60,949 nt of DNA from Bacteroides faecichinchillae JCM 17102 (GCF_000614145.1 NZ_BAKK01000027.1:1-60949); one strand, 5' to 3'; positions 1 through 8,194 are shown, counted from the first letter of the stretch. Notes: generated from the sequence alone by a model not told the origin. A program made the numbers and translations.

Positions 1-1
1 T

Positions 2-338
2 GATAAGAAGTTCCATTTCTATTTGAAGGATCATCAGGGGAATGTAAGGGTTGTGGCAGACAAGGATGGTAATGTGGAGAAGACAAATGCATGTTATCCT
101 TTCGGAAGTACCTTTATTTCTACGAATAATGTTCAGTCTTACAAGTATAATAGTAAGGAGTTGGATTAGAAGGATGGAATCGGCTAGTATTGATTATGGG
201 ACGAGACAGTATGATGTCGCGATAGGGAGGTGGCATGCAATAGTTCAAAAATGTGAAAAGTACAATTATTTGTCTCTATATGTTTACGTTTTTATATTTA
301 CTCCGTTTGGACATAAAAAAGAAGGTGCTAAGAAGTAG
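2..338 (+). pseudogene. RHS/YD-repeat protein, decayed C-terminal end
   Basis: Reading from base 2 gives a typical RHS core (DHQGNVRVV, YPFG, YNSKELD), but it meets TAG stops at 167-169 and 185-187, where functional relatives usually have Arg and Trp (ELDRKDGIGWY). An extra T near 191 then shifts the frame, and the core continues as DYGTRQYDVAIGRWH. After GRWH the sequence keeps only a faint likeness to the usual DPLAEKY...SPYAY continuation and stops at 336-338. Two stops plus a frameshift mean a dead remnant, not one sequencing error. The gene begins left of the window. In Bacteroides such cores carry variable C-terminal toxin or adhesin tails; no toxin domain is left here. Confidence 0.75.
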
Positions 339-364
339 TTTCTTCGTTCCTAGTCACCTTCCGG

Positions 365-382
365 TAATCACGTATGTGATTA
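365..382. terminator. Short palindromic hairpin between RHS remnant and CoA-transferase
   Basis: TAATCAC (365-371) pairs perfectly with GTGATTA (376-382) across a 4-nt loop, in the gap between the two convergent genes. The flanks are AT-rich on both sides. It probably ends transcription of the minus-strand CoA-transferase gene; the short stem keeps confidence low. Confidence 0.35.
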
Positions 383-392
383 TACTTTATAA

Positions 393-1892
393 TTATTTGC
401 TATAAGCGGCCCAATCTGTATTCTTCATATCACCACTCTTGGCAAGTTCGGCATGCATACCCAATGCTGCTTGAATAGCATGTGGAGTCTGCGCTTTGTC
501 TCCTGCCAGTTTGAGATAATCCCACAGCAATTGTTTGTAGTCAGGATGTGCACAGTTTTCGATGATAGCTTGTGCACGTTCTTTCGGGCTCTTTCCGCGC
601 AGGTCGGCAACGCCTTGTTCAGTGATAACAATATTTACAGAATGCTCGCTGTGATCCTGGTGAGAAACCATCGGAACAATTGCACTAATCTTTCCTTCCT
701 TCGCAACTGACGGACAGGTGAAGATCGAAATATAAGCATTCCGTGTAAAGTCTCCCGAGCCGCCAATACCATTCATCATCTTCGTTCCTCCGATATGAGT
801 AGAATTCACATTACCGTAAAGGTCTACTTCAATAGCAGTATTGATAGAAATAATGCCAAGGCGACGAACCACTTCAGGACTATTGGAGATTTCCGAAGGA
901 CGGAGAACCAATTTGTCGCGGAAGAAATCCATATCATTGTAAACACCTTCCAGGCAGTCATTGGTAACAGTTAAAGAACAAGCACTACCAAACTTGATAC
1001 GTCCTTCGCGAATCAAACCGATTACAGAGTTCTGGATCACTTCAGTGTACATTTCGAACGGAGGAATTGTTTTGTCACGTCCCAACGCACCGAGTACAGC
1101 ATTAGCGATATTTCCAACTCCTGATTGCAAAGGAAGGAAACTTGCAGGAATAATTCCACGTTTCATATCAGCAGCAAGGAAGTCGGCAACATTTTGACCG
1201 ATTTTATCAGTCAATGGGTCGGCAGCAGCAAAAGAACGTGCTTCGTCTGGCTTATTTGTTTCTACCACACCAATAAGCTTTTTGGGGTCTACCTGAATAT
1301 AAGGTAATCCGATACGGTCACTTGGTTTGTAGATAGGAATTTCACGGCGGTAAGGCGGGTCCAGAGGTTCGTATACGTCGTGCAATCCCATACCAGCTTT
1401 GCTATGTGCGCTGTTCAACTCAACGATAATTTGGTCTGCCAGACGACAAATAGTAGGAGAAATGCCACCGGCAGCAGTCAGGTAAATCTTACCGTCCGGA
1501 GTCAGTTCGCAAGCTTCGATGATGGCAACATTTACTTTGCCCATGAAACCGTAGCGTACCTCTTGTGCCATTTGCGACAAATGGATATCGTTGTAAGCAA
1601 TCTCTCCGTTGTTTACAGCTTTGCGGAAGTCGGAATTCGTTGTGTAAGGAGCTCGGTAACGAATTGCTTTGGCGCGTGCCATCACTCCGTCACATGATTC
1701 TCCTGTGGAAGCTCCTGTGAATATACCAACTTGAAAAGGATTACCTTTTGCGTGCTCTGCCTCAGCTATTTTTGCAAGTTCGGCTGTAACAGCCTTAGCG
1801 GTTCCTGCAGGAGTAAATCCGCTCAAACCGATGTTGTAGCCATGTTTGATCAGGCTTGCAGCTTCTGCTGCTGAAATAAGATTGAATGACAT
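393..1892 (-). CDS. Acetyl-CoA hydrolase/transferase family protein (succinate/acetate/propionate CoA-transferase)
   Basis: A 499-residue cytosolic enzyme of the acetyl-CoA hydrolase/transferase family (Ach1/Cat1/AarC type). It carries the oxyanion-hole motif QSGVGN (about 256-261), the putative catalytic Glu284 in YTEVIQNS, which in this family forms a covalent glutamyl-CoA intermediate, and the glycine-rich GIGGSGDFTRNA stretch (375-386) that lines the CoA site. Length is normal and no motif is missing. In Bacteroides such enzymes usually move CoA between succinate and acetate or propionate at the end of the succinate-propionate pathway; the exact acyl preference cannot be read from sequence. 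It is the last gene of a leftward run, about 57 bp after the next gene. No clear TAnnTTTG box lies directly upstream, so it may be co-transcribed with that gene. Confidence 0.9.
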   Translation of the reverse strand: MSFNLISAAEAASLIKHGYNIGLSGFTPAGTAKAVTAELAKIAEAEHAKGNPFQVGIFTGASTGESCDGVMARAKAIRYRAPYTTNSDFRKAVNNGEIAYNDIHLSQMAQEVRYGFMGKVNVAIIEACELTPDGKIYLTAAGGISPTICRLADQIIVELNSAHSKAGMGLHDVYEPLDPPYRREIPIYKPSDRIGLPYIQVDPKKLIGVVETNKPDEARSFAAADPLTDKIGQNVADFLAADMKRGIIPASFLPLQSGVGNIANAVLGALGRDKTIPPFEMYTEVIQNSVIGLIREGRIKFGSACSLTVTNDCLEGVYNDMDFFRDKLVLRPSEISNSPEVVRRLGIISINTAIEVDLYGNVNSTHIGGTKMMNGIGGSGDFTRNAYISIFTCPSVAKEGKISAIVPMVSHQDHSEHSVNIVITEQGVADLRGKSPKERAQAIIENCAHPDYKQLLWDYLKLAGDKAQTPHAIQAALGMHAELAKSGDMKNTDWAAYSK

Positions 1893-1949
1893 AAATAGTA
1901 TAAATTCGTGTTAGATTACAATTTTCTTTTATAGGTTCTTACTTTCTCA

Positions 1950-2399
1950 TTAATACTTACGTTGCATGATTTCTCCCCAAATGATAGCACGTCGTGCTTC
2001 TTCTATGGAGTGGATAGTAAAGTCTTCTTCGTTTTCTGAGAGTTCCTGAGAAACGATAGATGAAGAAATATGCGGGTGACTCGATTGAGATTCGGTATTC
2101 TGTTGTACAGTGTTATTTTCGGAACCAAACCGGGCGACATGCTTTTTCTGGTTCTTTGGTTTTTGTGAAGGAGAAGTAGATTCCTTCGGAGTTGTTGCCG
2201 ATTGGAAGATATCTTTGGGTGAGAATATTTTGCCCCACGCCTCAGGCAAGGGAACAGCATCCGGAACAGTTTCGACAGTGGGTTGCGTAGGGGAGACAGA
2301 ACGTTTATCTTCTGTATTATCAACTGCTTTTTTCAACGATTTGACTATTCCTACAATAATAACACCTGCTAGCAAGAGAAACTTAAAAATATCTTCCAT
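1950..2399 (-). CDS. Hypothetical membrane-anchored protein, 149 aa
   Basis: No family recognised. Residues 6-20 are a single hydrophobic segment (FLLLAGVIIVGIVKS), followed by a long polar, Pro/Ser/Thr-rich and probably disordered region (about 25-120) and a short acidic, helix-prone end. It therefore looks like a small protein held in the inner membrane by its N-terminus. The start is supported by a good TAnnTTTG promoter at 2435-2428, about 30 bp upstream. It precedes the CoA-transferase gene on the same strand, which may only be a transcriptional link. Overlapping ORFs on the other strand lack such support. Confidence 0.6.
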   Translation of the reverse strand: MEDIFKFLLLAGVIIVGIVKSLKKAVDNTEDKRSVSPTQPTVETVPDAVPLPEAWGKIFSPKDIFQSATTPKESTSPSQKPKNQKKHVARFGSENNTVQQNTESQSSHPHISSSIVSQELSENEEDFTIHSIEEARRAIIWGEIMQRKY

Positions 2400-2788
2400 A
2401 ATGTTGCATTTCTAAATAGTTGTCCGCCAAAGGTAAATATAATATCTGATTCAGGCTAACTTTTTGGTATGAAAAAAGGGCAGCTTCACAGCTCCCCTTA
2501 ATTTTTTTAACCTAAACCTTAACTATGAAAAAATCTAATGTTTCTTTCATTGCACAAAAGTGAAAAATAAAATTAAAATTACCAAGAAATAAGTTGGGAA
2601 ATGTTTATTCTATTAACATTAATTACAATTCTATCCCTTAATATACAATTTTTTGCCTTATTGGGGGCAAATAAAGTAGAAGAGACTAATAATTCTTTGT
2701 ACGATACTTATATACTATATCCTTAAAGGTATAATCATCATTTTAGATATCGGATTTTACTGATTCGTACAATTAGCTTCTAAAATCT
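2400..2788. other. Gene-poor stretch with terminator hairpin and 12-codon micro-ORF
   Basis: The 389-bp gap holds the promoter at 2428-2435 and a hairpin at 2476-2499 (AAGGG-c-AGCT, loop TCAC, AGCT-c-CCCTT) with T-runs on both sides, so it can terminate in both directions; on the minus strand it would end the ECF cassette transcript. Just beyond it on the plus strand is a leader-like sequence and a 12-codon ORF (2525-2563, MKKSNVSFIAQK). The rest (2564-2788) is AT-rich and I see nothing else in it. Confidence 0.5.
2428..2435 (-). promoter_or_regulatory. Bacteroides -7 promoter box (TACCTTTG)
   Basis: On the minus strand the sequence reads TACCTTTG, matching the Bacteroides primary-sigma -7 consensus TAnnTTTG, about 30 bp before the ATG at 2399. 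No convincing -33 box is visible. Confidence 0.55.
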
Positions 2789-3265
2789 CTACTTTTTTTG
2801 GGGTGTCTTCGTAATTTCCTGCATCTCTTTAAGTGTGAAACTGCCCAATAGGCGCATGACCGTAAAATCATCCTCTGTCGAATCTGCTATCATAACCATT
2901 TCGCTGATAAGATTCCCTTTCTGTTTGATATAGAAATTTACTTTTGCATTTTCGTCTTTTATCCGCATCAGTTCTTCATAATCCTTCTTCATCAGGGCAG
3001 TAAAATCTTTCTTCATACTTTCCTTTATCCTTTTGTCTTCAGAGGTGAGGATATGGAGGGATTCTATTTTGCCTTTCATATTCTCTAAGTTCAATCCCGG
3101 AGTACTGACAGAAGGCATCATCTGGAACATTTTTTTCGTGATGAAGATAGAGGTCACATTATCTTTGTCGGCATATTTGTCGAACAACGTATGCTGGGCA
3201 AAACAAAGATTTGCGCAAAACAGCAATACTAGGGTATATAAATATCTCTTGGTCATATTATTCAT
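2789..3265 (-). CDS. DUF4252 domain-containing exported protein (second copy)
   Basis: A 158-residue protein with a signal peptide (TLVLLFCANLCFA, cleavage probably before Gln) followed by a DUF4252-like domain: the N-terminal FDKYADKDNVTSIFITKKMF is typical, as is the late hydrophobic strand DDFTVMRLLGSFTLKEM. DUF4252 proteins are Bacteroidetes-specific, secreted and of unknown function. It is the fourth gene of an overlapping minus-strand cassette; its first ATG (3265) overlaps the preceding stop by 8 nt, and an in-frame ATG at 3256 is an equally good start. Linkage to an ECF sigma factor and a membrane protein suggests envelope stress or signalling (inference). The first gene of the cassette belongs to the same family. 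Confidence 0.75.
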   Translation of the reverse strand: MNNMTKRYLYTLVLLFCANLCFAQHTLFDKYADKDNVTSIFITKKMFQMMPSVSTPGLNLENMKGKIESLHILTSEDKRIKESMKKDFTALMKKDYEELMRIKDENAKVNFYIKQKGNLISEMVMIADSTEDDFTVMRLLGSFTLKEMQEITKTPQKK

Positions 3266-3680
3266 TGTTTAATTGTTTATTTAATATTTTATTCACCTTA
3301 TAAATTTCTTCACTGGTTTTATTGACTTTGGTAAGTCCCTTGTTCAAGTTTGCCGACATCATAGCCAATGCATTTTGAGCAACGATTGCTGCTTCTTGCG
3401 GGTCAGTATATGTATCGGTCAGAGATGTTTCAGTACTATTTGTTTCAGAAAAGACAAACAGTACGGCACCGAGTAGGGTGGCAGCTATTCCTCCCGCCCA
3501 ATAGCATAATCGTCGTTTAGGTGAGAATCGCTTACCGGTATTACTTGCCCTGCCGACTTGCATTTCTTCCTTCGCCAGAAGATCAATCTTCTGTTCCAGC
3601 CTTTCCGATAGCCCATCCGGTAGAGATGATTTCTCCCGTAATGCTTTGTTTATTAATTCTTCTATTTTCTTCTCATCCAT
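3258..3680 (-). CDS. Single-pass membrane protein next to ECF sigma factor (putative anti-sigma factor)
   Basis: About 140 residues. The cytoplasmic N-terminal half is charged and helical (DEKKIEELINKALREKSSLP). One transmembrane helix follows a KRR stop (LCYWAGGIAATLLGAVLFVF, about 72-91), then a short outer domain with polar helices. No classical anti-sigma zinc motif (HxxxCxxC) is present, so the anti-sigma role is inferred from topology and position directly after the sigma gene. The ATG at 3680 is preferred: it overlaps the sigma stop by only a few bases, as expected for translational coupling; the upstream ATG at 3698 would give a longer overlap. Confidence 0.7.
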   Translation of the reverse strand: MDEKKIEELINKALREKSSLPDGLSERLEQKIDLLAKEEMQVGRASNTGKRFSPKRRLCYWAGGIAATLLGAVLFVFSETNSTETSLTDTYTDPQEAAIVAQNALAMMSANLNKGLTKVNKTSEEIYKVNKILNKQLNNE

Positions 3681-4185
3681 AACTGTTTGATTTATCAAAT
3701 TTCTCTCGAATAAATTTCCTTGCCCGAAAGAGCAAGGTTCGTATGTTCGCGGTACTTAGTCCTGTTAGTTGCTCAATCTCCTCGTAGGAATAGTCTTCCA
3801 TGCTGTATAGACGGAGTACTTGTCGCTGATTATTAGGCAGCAGTTCGATTAACTTTTGCACATACCGGATATCATCTTTTTCCTCCTGCTCTTTCTCCGG
3901 TGACGAATCGGTTGCAATCACAATCCTTTCTAATGATTCCTCCCCTTCATCGTGTCGTGCTCTTGGTGAGCGAAGAAAATCCAGGCAGAGATTCTTGACC
4001 AGTGTTACCGAAAATGCTTCCGGGTTCAAGATACCTTCCAGTTCCTCCCGTTTGTTCCACAACTTGCAGTATGCTTCTTGAAGGATATCTTCTGCATCTG
4101 CCTGGTTCTCTACTAAAGCGTAAGCAATCCGATAGAGCTTAGGGTGAAACGGGAGAAACCGTTTTTTGAATATCTCAACGTCCAT
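3673..4185 (-). CDS. ECF-subfamily RNA polymerase sigma factor (sigma-70 family)
   Basis: About 170 residues from the ATG at 4185 (an ATG at 4200 is possible). Region 2 lies in the first third (YRIAYALVENQADAEDILQEAY), including the conserved DAEDxxQE helix that binds core polymerase, followed by KNLCLDFLR. Region 4 has the helix-turn-helix YSYEEIEQLTGLSTANIRTLL that reads the -35 element. Regions 1 and 3 are missing, as in all ECF factors. It sits between a DUF4252 gene (11-nt overlap) and a single-pass membrane protein (overlap), so the four genes are probably translated in a coupled way. An ECF-like promoter before the first gene suggests autoregulation. Confidence 0.9.
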   Translation of the reverse strand: MDVEIFKKRFLPFHPKLYRIAYALVENQADAEDILQEAYCKLWNKREELEGILNPEAFSVTLVKNLCLDFLRSPRARHDEGEESLERIVIATDSSPEKEQEEKDDIRYVQKLIELLPNNQRQVLRLYSMEDYSYEEIEQLTGLSTANIRTLLFRARKFIREKFDKSNSYG

Positions 4186-4627
4186 CGTCTTTATGGTCAT
4201 TGATAAACTTTCCCATATGTCGAGGATCCATATTTCCTTTGAGGCGAATGAGTGCATAATCATCTCCGGTTGTGAGAATCACTAGTTCCCGAATCTTGTT
4301 CTCCTCTATTTTGACTAAGATTCTCGTACGACTGTTATTCTTGTTGGACTTGATCATTGTTTCGTATGCCGGATCTTTCAGGTTCTTGATTGCGGTGTCC
4401 AGACGTTCCTTCACATTCTGTTCACAGTCATTGAATCTTAGAATTTCTATGCCTTCCACTCCCATTGACTTTTTGAATAAAGCAAGCTTCGTTGCTATGG
4501 TATCCATATTGACAGAAGTAATGTCACTCTCTGTCCGGAAGTTATTGAATAACTGCTCCACCTTCTGTTGTCCGTAACTCAATTGGGCAATAAGAGCGAT
4601 TATAGCTATCACAAGTATTTTTTTCAT
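4175..4627 (-). CDS. DUF4252 domain-containing exported protein (first copy)
   Basis: A 150-residue exported protein: signal peptide VIAIIALIAQLSYG, then QQKVEQLFNNFRTESDITSV and a late strand DDYALIRLKGNMDP aligning by eye with the fourth gene of the cassette. I assign both to the DUF4252 family (function unknown, Bacteroidetes-restricted). It is the first gene of the sigma cassette and its end overlaps the sigma factor start. The signal sequence suggests periplasmic or surface localisation, so it may be the sensed or regulated partner of the system (inference). Confidence 0.75.
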   Translation of the reverse strand: MKKILVIAIIALIAQLSYGQQKVEQLFNNFRTESDITSVNMDTIATKLALFKKSMGVEGIEILRFNDCEQNVKERLDTAIKNLKDPAYETMIKSNKNNSRTRILVKIEENKIRELVILTTGDDYALIRLKGNMDPRHMGKFINDHKDDGR

Positions 4628-4706
4628 TGTACTCAGTATTTTATGTTAATATTTCATTTTTTCGATAGCCCTTCGTTTGCGCGCTTTTTGAGGGACTTTC
4701 AATAGG

Positions 4707-4735
4707 GAGACGAGATAAGGAAAGGGTTTGTTACA
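4707..4735 (-). promoter_or_regulatory. Putative ECF-type promoter of the DUF4252-sigma cassette
   Basis: On the minus strand TGTAACA (4735-4729) is followed after exactly 16 nt by CGTCTC (4712-4707). An AAC-containing -35 and a CGTC -10 at this spacing are the usual signature of ECF-dependent promoters. It lies about 80 bp upstream of the first gene and no TAnnTTTG box competes with it. Recognition by the encoded sigma factor is inference. Confidence 0.55.
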
Positions 4736-4870
4736 AAATAAATGAAAAAATATGAGTGATCCTCTTTCTAAGAAAAACAAATTTTGTTTTCTTGCTCCGC
4801 TTTTCGATGAATTTTAACCTGTCTACCTTGAATTTCAGTTCATTTTTACGATGAATTGAAAGCGAAGCCG

Positions 4871-4878
4871 TATCTTTG
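4871..4878 (+). promoter_or_regulatory. Bacteroides -7 promoter box of miaB (TATCTTTG)
   Basis: TATCTTTG fits the TAnnTTTG consensus 25 bp before the miaB ATG. The -33 region is T-rich (around 4844-4848) without a clean TTTG. Confidence 0.6.
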
Positions 4879-4903
4879 CAGACGAATTTAACAAGAATAA
4901 CGT

Positions 4904-6274
4904 ATGAATGAACTAACGGGAGCGGACTTTAAATCCGCAACTGCTGATGACAACAAGAAGTTGTTCATCGAAACTTATGGCTGCCAGATGAATGTAGCCG
5001 ACAGTGAGGTGATAGCCTCCGTAATGAAAATGGCGGGTTATTCGGTGGCCGATACGCTTGAGGAAGCTGATGCAGTGTTTATGAACACTTGCTCTATCCG
5101 TGACAATGCGGAGCAGAAGATTCTTAACCGCCTAGAGTTTTTCCATTCACTGAAGAAAAAGAAGAAACATCTGATTGTGGGAGTATTAGGTTGTATGGCA
5201 GAACGTGTAAAGGATGATTTGATAACGAATCATCATGTAGACCTGGTAGTAGGTCCGGACGCTTATCTGACACTTCCTGATTTGATTGCAGCTGTGGAAG
5301 CCGGCGAGAAAGCGATTAATGTGGAACTTTCCACTACCGAAACCTACCGCGATGTGATTCCTTCCCGGATTTGTGGAAATCATATTTCAGGCTTTGTTTC
5401 TATCATGCGCGGGTGCAATAATTTTTGTACATATTGTATTGTGCCTTATACACGCGGGCGTGAACGTAGTCGTGATGTGGAAAGTATCTTGAATGAAGTA
5501 GCCGATCTGATATCGAAAGGTTATAAAGAAGTTACTTTGCTGGGACAAAACGTAAACTCCTATCGTTTTGAGAAAACCTCTGGGGAAGTGGTAACATTTC
5601 CGATGTTGCTCCGTACTGTAGCCGAAGCCGCTCCAGGAGTACGTGTTCGTTTCACAACTTCTCATCCGAAGGATATGAGTGATGAAACGTTGGAAGTAAT
5701 TGCTCAAATGCCGAATGTTTGCAAACATATCCATTTGCCGGTACAGAGCGGAAGTTCTCGTATCTTAAAACTGATGAATCGTAAATATACTCGTGAATGG
5801 TATTTAGAGCGGGTAGCTGCTATCAAACGTGTCATTCCCGAATGTGGACTGACTACTGATATTTTCTCCGGTTTTCATTCTGAAACGGAAGAAGATCATC
5901 AATTATCTCTTTCTCTGATGGAAGAATGTGGATATGATGCTGCTTTTATGTTTAAATATTCCGAACGTCCGGGTACGTATGCTTCCAAACATCTTGAAGA
6001 TAATGTGCCGGAAGATGTGAAAGTTCGTCGCCTGAACGAAATCATTGCTTTGCAAAATCGTCTGTCGGCAGAGGCTAACCAGCGGTGTGTCGGTAAAACC
6101 TATGAAGTGTTGATAGAGGGGGTATCCAAGCGTTCGAGAGATCAACTTTTTGGGCGTACAGAGCAGAATCGGGTGGTTGTGTTTGATAGAGGAACACATC
6201 GTGTCGGTGATTTTGTGAATGTGCGTATCATGGAAGCGAGTTCAGCAACGCTAAAGGGAGAAGAAGTGTTATAG
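4904..6274 (+). CDS. miaB: tRNA-2-methylthio-N6-dimethylallyladenosine synthase MiaB
   Basis: A 456-residue radical-SAM methylthiotransferase that adds the 2-methylthio group to isopentenyl-A37 of tRNAs reading UNN codons. The N-terminal domain has the three cluster cysteines C27, C63 and C97. The radical SAM motif CNNFCTYC gives C171, C175 and C178, and a C-terminal TRAM domain (about 385-450) binds tRNA. All cluster ligands are present and the length is normal. The ATG at 4904 follows an A-rich leader and a TATCTTTG promoter. It is the first of a string of plus-strand genes rich in RNA-modification functions (truB, queA further on), divergent from the sigma cassette. Confidence 0.95.
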   Translation: MNELTGADFKSATADDNKKLFIETYGCQMNVADSEVIASVMKMAGYSVADTLEEADAVFMNTCSIRDNAEQKILNRLEFFHSLKKKKKHLIVGVLGCMAERVKDDLITNHHVDLVVGPDAYLTLPDLIAAVEAGEKAINVELSTTETYRDVIPSRICGNHISGFVSIMRGCNNFCTYCIVPYTRGRERSRDVESILNEVADLISKGYKEVTLLGQNVNSYRFEKTSGEVVTFPMLLRTVAEAAPGVRVRFTTSHPKDMSDETLEVIAQMPNVCKHIHLPVQSGSSRILKLMNRKYTREWYLERVAAIKRVIPECGLTTDIFSGFHSETEEDHQLSLSLMEECGYDAAFMFKYSERPGTYASKHLEDNVPEDVKVRRLNEIIALQNRLSAEANQRCVGKTYEVLIEGVSKRSRDQLFGRTEQNRVVVFDRGTHRVGDFVNVRIMEASSATLKGEEVL

Positions 6275-6362
6275 ACTTATCCCTCCTTCTTTCTATTAAA
6301 AGTCCTTAAAGAAAGGTTATTACGTCACTTTTTATTTGTTTCTTTGCACCAAATTAGGGTAT

Positions 6363-6400
6363 AGTGTTGTCTTTTGATTGGAGGGCAACACTTAATTTTG
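6363..6400 (+). promoter_or_regulatory. Hairpin plus TAATTTTG box directly before the methyltransferase gene
   Basis: AGTGTTG (6363-6369) pairs with CAACACT (6386-6392); the TAnnTTTG match TAATTTTG follows at 6393-6400, only 10 bp before the ATG. The hairpin may end miaB transcripts. If the box is a real -7 element, transcription would start about 4 nt before the ATG, giving a nearly leaderless mRNA. Confidence 0.35.
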
Positions 6401-6410
6401 TGCAGAATTA

Positions 6411-7310
6411 ATGGAGAAACTCACTATAAATGCTTGTCCGTTGTGTGGTAGTACGCACTTGAAAGGTGTCATGACTTGCACGGATTCTTATGCTTCGGGC
6501 GAACAGTTTGAACTGTATTCGTGTGAAGATTGCGGATTTACATTCACGCAAGATGTTCCGGTGGAAGCAGAAATTGGCAAGTATTATGAAACTCCCGATT
6601 ACATATCTCATACTGATACGCGCAAAGGCGCAATGAATTCTGTTTATCACTATGTACGTTCTTATATGCTGGGCCGTAAAGCGCGTCTGGTAGTAAAAGA
6701 AGCATATCGTAAAACGGGGCGTCTGCTCGATATCGGAACAGGGACCGGTTATTTTGCAGATACCATGTTGCGTCGCGGATGGCAAGTGGAAGCGGTGGAA
6801 AAGAGTCCGCAGGCACGTGCTTTTGCATTAGAACATTTCGGCTTGGAAGTAAAGCCGGAGTCGGCTTTGAAAGAGTTTGAGTCGGGCAGCTTCGATGTAA
6901 TTACACTCTGGCATGTGATGGAGCATTTGGAGTCACTTAATGAAACATGGGAGTTGCTTCGTGAGTTGCTGACTGAAAAAGGTTTGTTGATTGTGGCAGT
7001 ACCTAATTGTTCTTCTTATGATGCAGAGCATTATAAAGAGGATTGGGCGGCTTATGATGTTCCTCGTCATCTTTGGCACTTTACTCCTACTACTATTCAG
7101 AAGTTGGCTTCCCGTCATGGCTTTATTATGGCAGCCCGTCATCCGATGCCGTTTGATGGATTCTATGTATCCATGCTGAGTGAAAAACATCGTGGTAATT
7201 CTTTCAGCTTCCTGAAAGGTATGTATGTAGGAAGCATTGCTTGGCTCAGTGCAATGGGACGTAAAGAACGTAGTAGTTCTATGATTTATGTATTCCGGAA
7301 AAAAAGATAA
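6411..7310 (+). CDS. Class I SAM-dependent methyltransferase with N-terminal zinc ribbon
   Basis: A 299-residue cytosolic protein. Residues 9-41 hold two CxxC pairs (C9/C12 and C38/C41) typical of a small zinc ribbon. A Rossmann methyltransferase domain follows, with the SAM-binding motif LLDIGTGTG (105-113), an acidic residue after strand 2 (VEAVEKS) and the motif-IV-like DVITLWHVMEHLE. This architecture fits the methyltransferase type 11/12 group, often acting on small molecules or glycans; the substrate is unknown. It is followed after 3 bp by ftsX, so both are likely on one transcript. Confidence 0.8.
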   Translation: MEKLTINACPLCGSTHLKGVMTCTDSYASGEQFELYSCEDCGFTFTQDVPVEAEIGKYYETPDYISHTDTRKGAMNSVYHYVRSYMLGRKARLVVKEAYRKTGRLLDIGTGTGYFADTMLRRGWQVEAVEKSPQARAFALEHFGLEVKPESALKEFESGSFDVITLWHVMEHLESLNETWELLRELLTEKGLLIVAVPNCSSYDAEHYKEDWAAYDVPRHLWHFTPTTIQKLASRHGFIMAARHPMPFDGFYVSMLSEKHRGNSFSFLKGMYVGSIAWLSAMGRKERSSSMIYVFRKKR

Positions 7311-7313
7311 CGC

Positions 7314-8194
7314 ATGAGAAATAAGAACAGACATAAACCGACCTCACTTTTCGACATGCAGTTTATCACGTCGAGTATCAGTACGACACTAGTATTGTTG
7401 TTGCTGGGATTGGTTGTGTTTTTTGTGCTGGCAGCGCATAATCTTTCTGTATATGTACGCGAAAATATTAGCTTTTCTGTTCTGATTAGCGATGATATGA
7501 AGGAGGTAGATATTCTGAAACTTCAGAAGAAGTTGAATAAAGAAGCTTTTGTGAAGGAATCCGAATATATATCCAAGAAACAGGCTTTGAAAGAACAGAC
7601 CGAAGCCATGGGAACTGATCCGGAAGAGTTTCTTGGATATAATCCTTTTACGGCTTCTCTCGAAATAAAACTTCACTCTGATTATGCAAACTCGGATAGC
7701 ATTGCGAAAATTGAGAAGATAATCAAAAAGAATTCTAACATACAGGATGTGTTATACCGGAAAGAACTGATTGACGCTGTCAATGAGAATATTCGGAATA
7801 TCAGCTTGTGTTGTTGGCGCTCGCGGTGGTACTGACATTTATTTCTTTTGCATTGATAAACAATACGATCAAGCTTGCGATTTATTCCAAGCGTTTCCTG
7901 ATTCATACAATGAAGTTGGTGGGAGCCAGTTGGGGATTTATCCGGCGTCCGTTCCTTCGGAAAAATGTGTGGAGTGGGGTGTTTGCAGCAGTGATAGCTG
8001 ATACAATATTGATGGGTGCTGCTTATTGGGCAGTGACGTATGAACGGGAGTTGATTCAAGTCATTACTCCTGAGGTGATGTTGATTGTATGCGGAAGTGT
8101 GCTGGTGTTTGGAATAGTGATTACCTGGCTGTGCGCTTACATTTCTATCAATAAATACTTGAGGATGAAAGCAAATACGTTATACTATATTTGA
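7314..8194 (+). pseudogene. ftsX: Cell division ABC-transporter permease FtsX (frame broken at about 7808)
   Basis: Two overlapping frames make one FtsX: 7314 to about 7808 codes the N-terminus (a membrane helix at about 20-42, then the periplasmic domain ending IRNISL), and the next frame from about 7808 continues VLLALAVVLTFISFALINNT with three further membrane helices to 8194. The expected junction ISLVLLALAV is restored by adding one G (TTGTG to TTGGTG). FtsX with FtsE controls peptidoglycan hydrolases at the septum. Everything else is conserved, so a one-base sequencing loss is more likely than a real null. It follows the methyltransferase by 3 bp and precedes DUF3098. Confidence 0.85.

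Noticed and set aside
425..631. Small minus-strand and plus-strand frames inside the CoA-transferase and other long genes
   Set aside because: They overlap well-supported conserved genes in other frames and show no signals of their own.
7800..7815. Programmed frameshifting in ftsX
   Set aside because: No slippery heptamer or downstream stem; the same type of one-base loss occurs in many other genes of the window.
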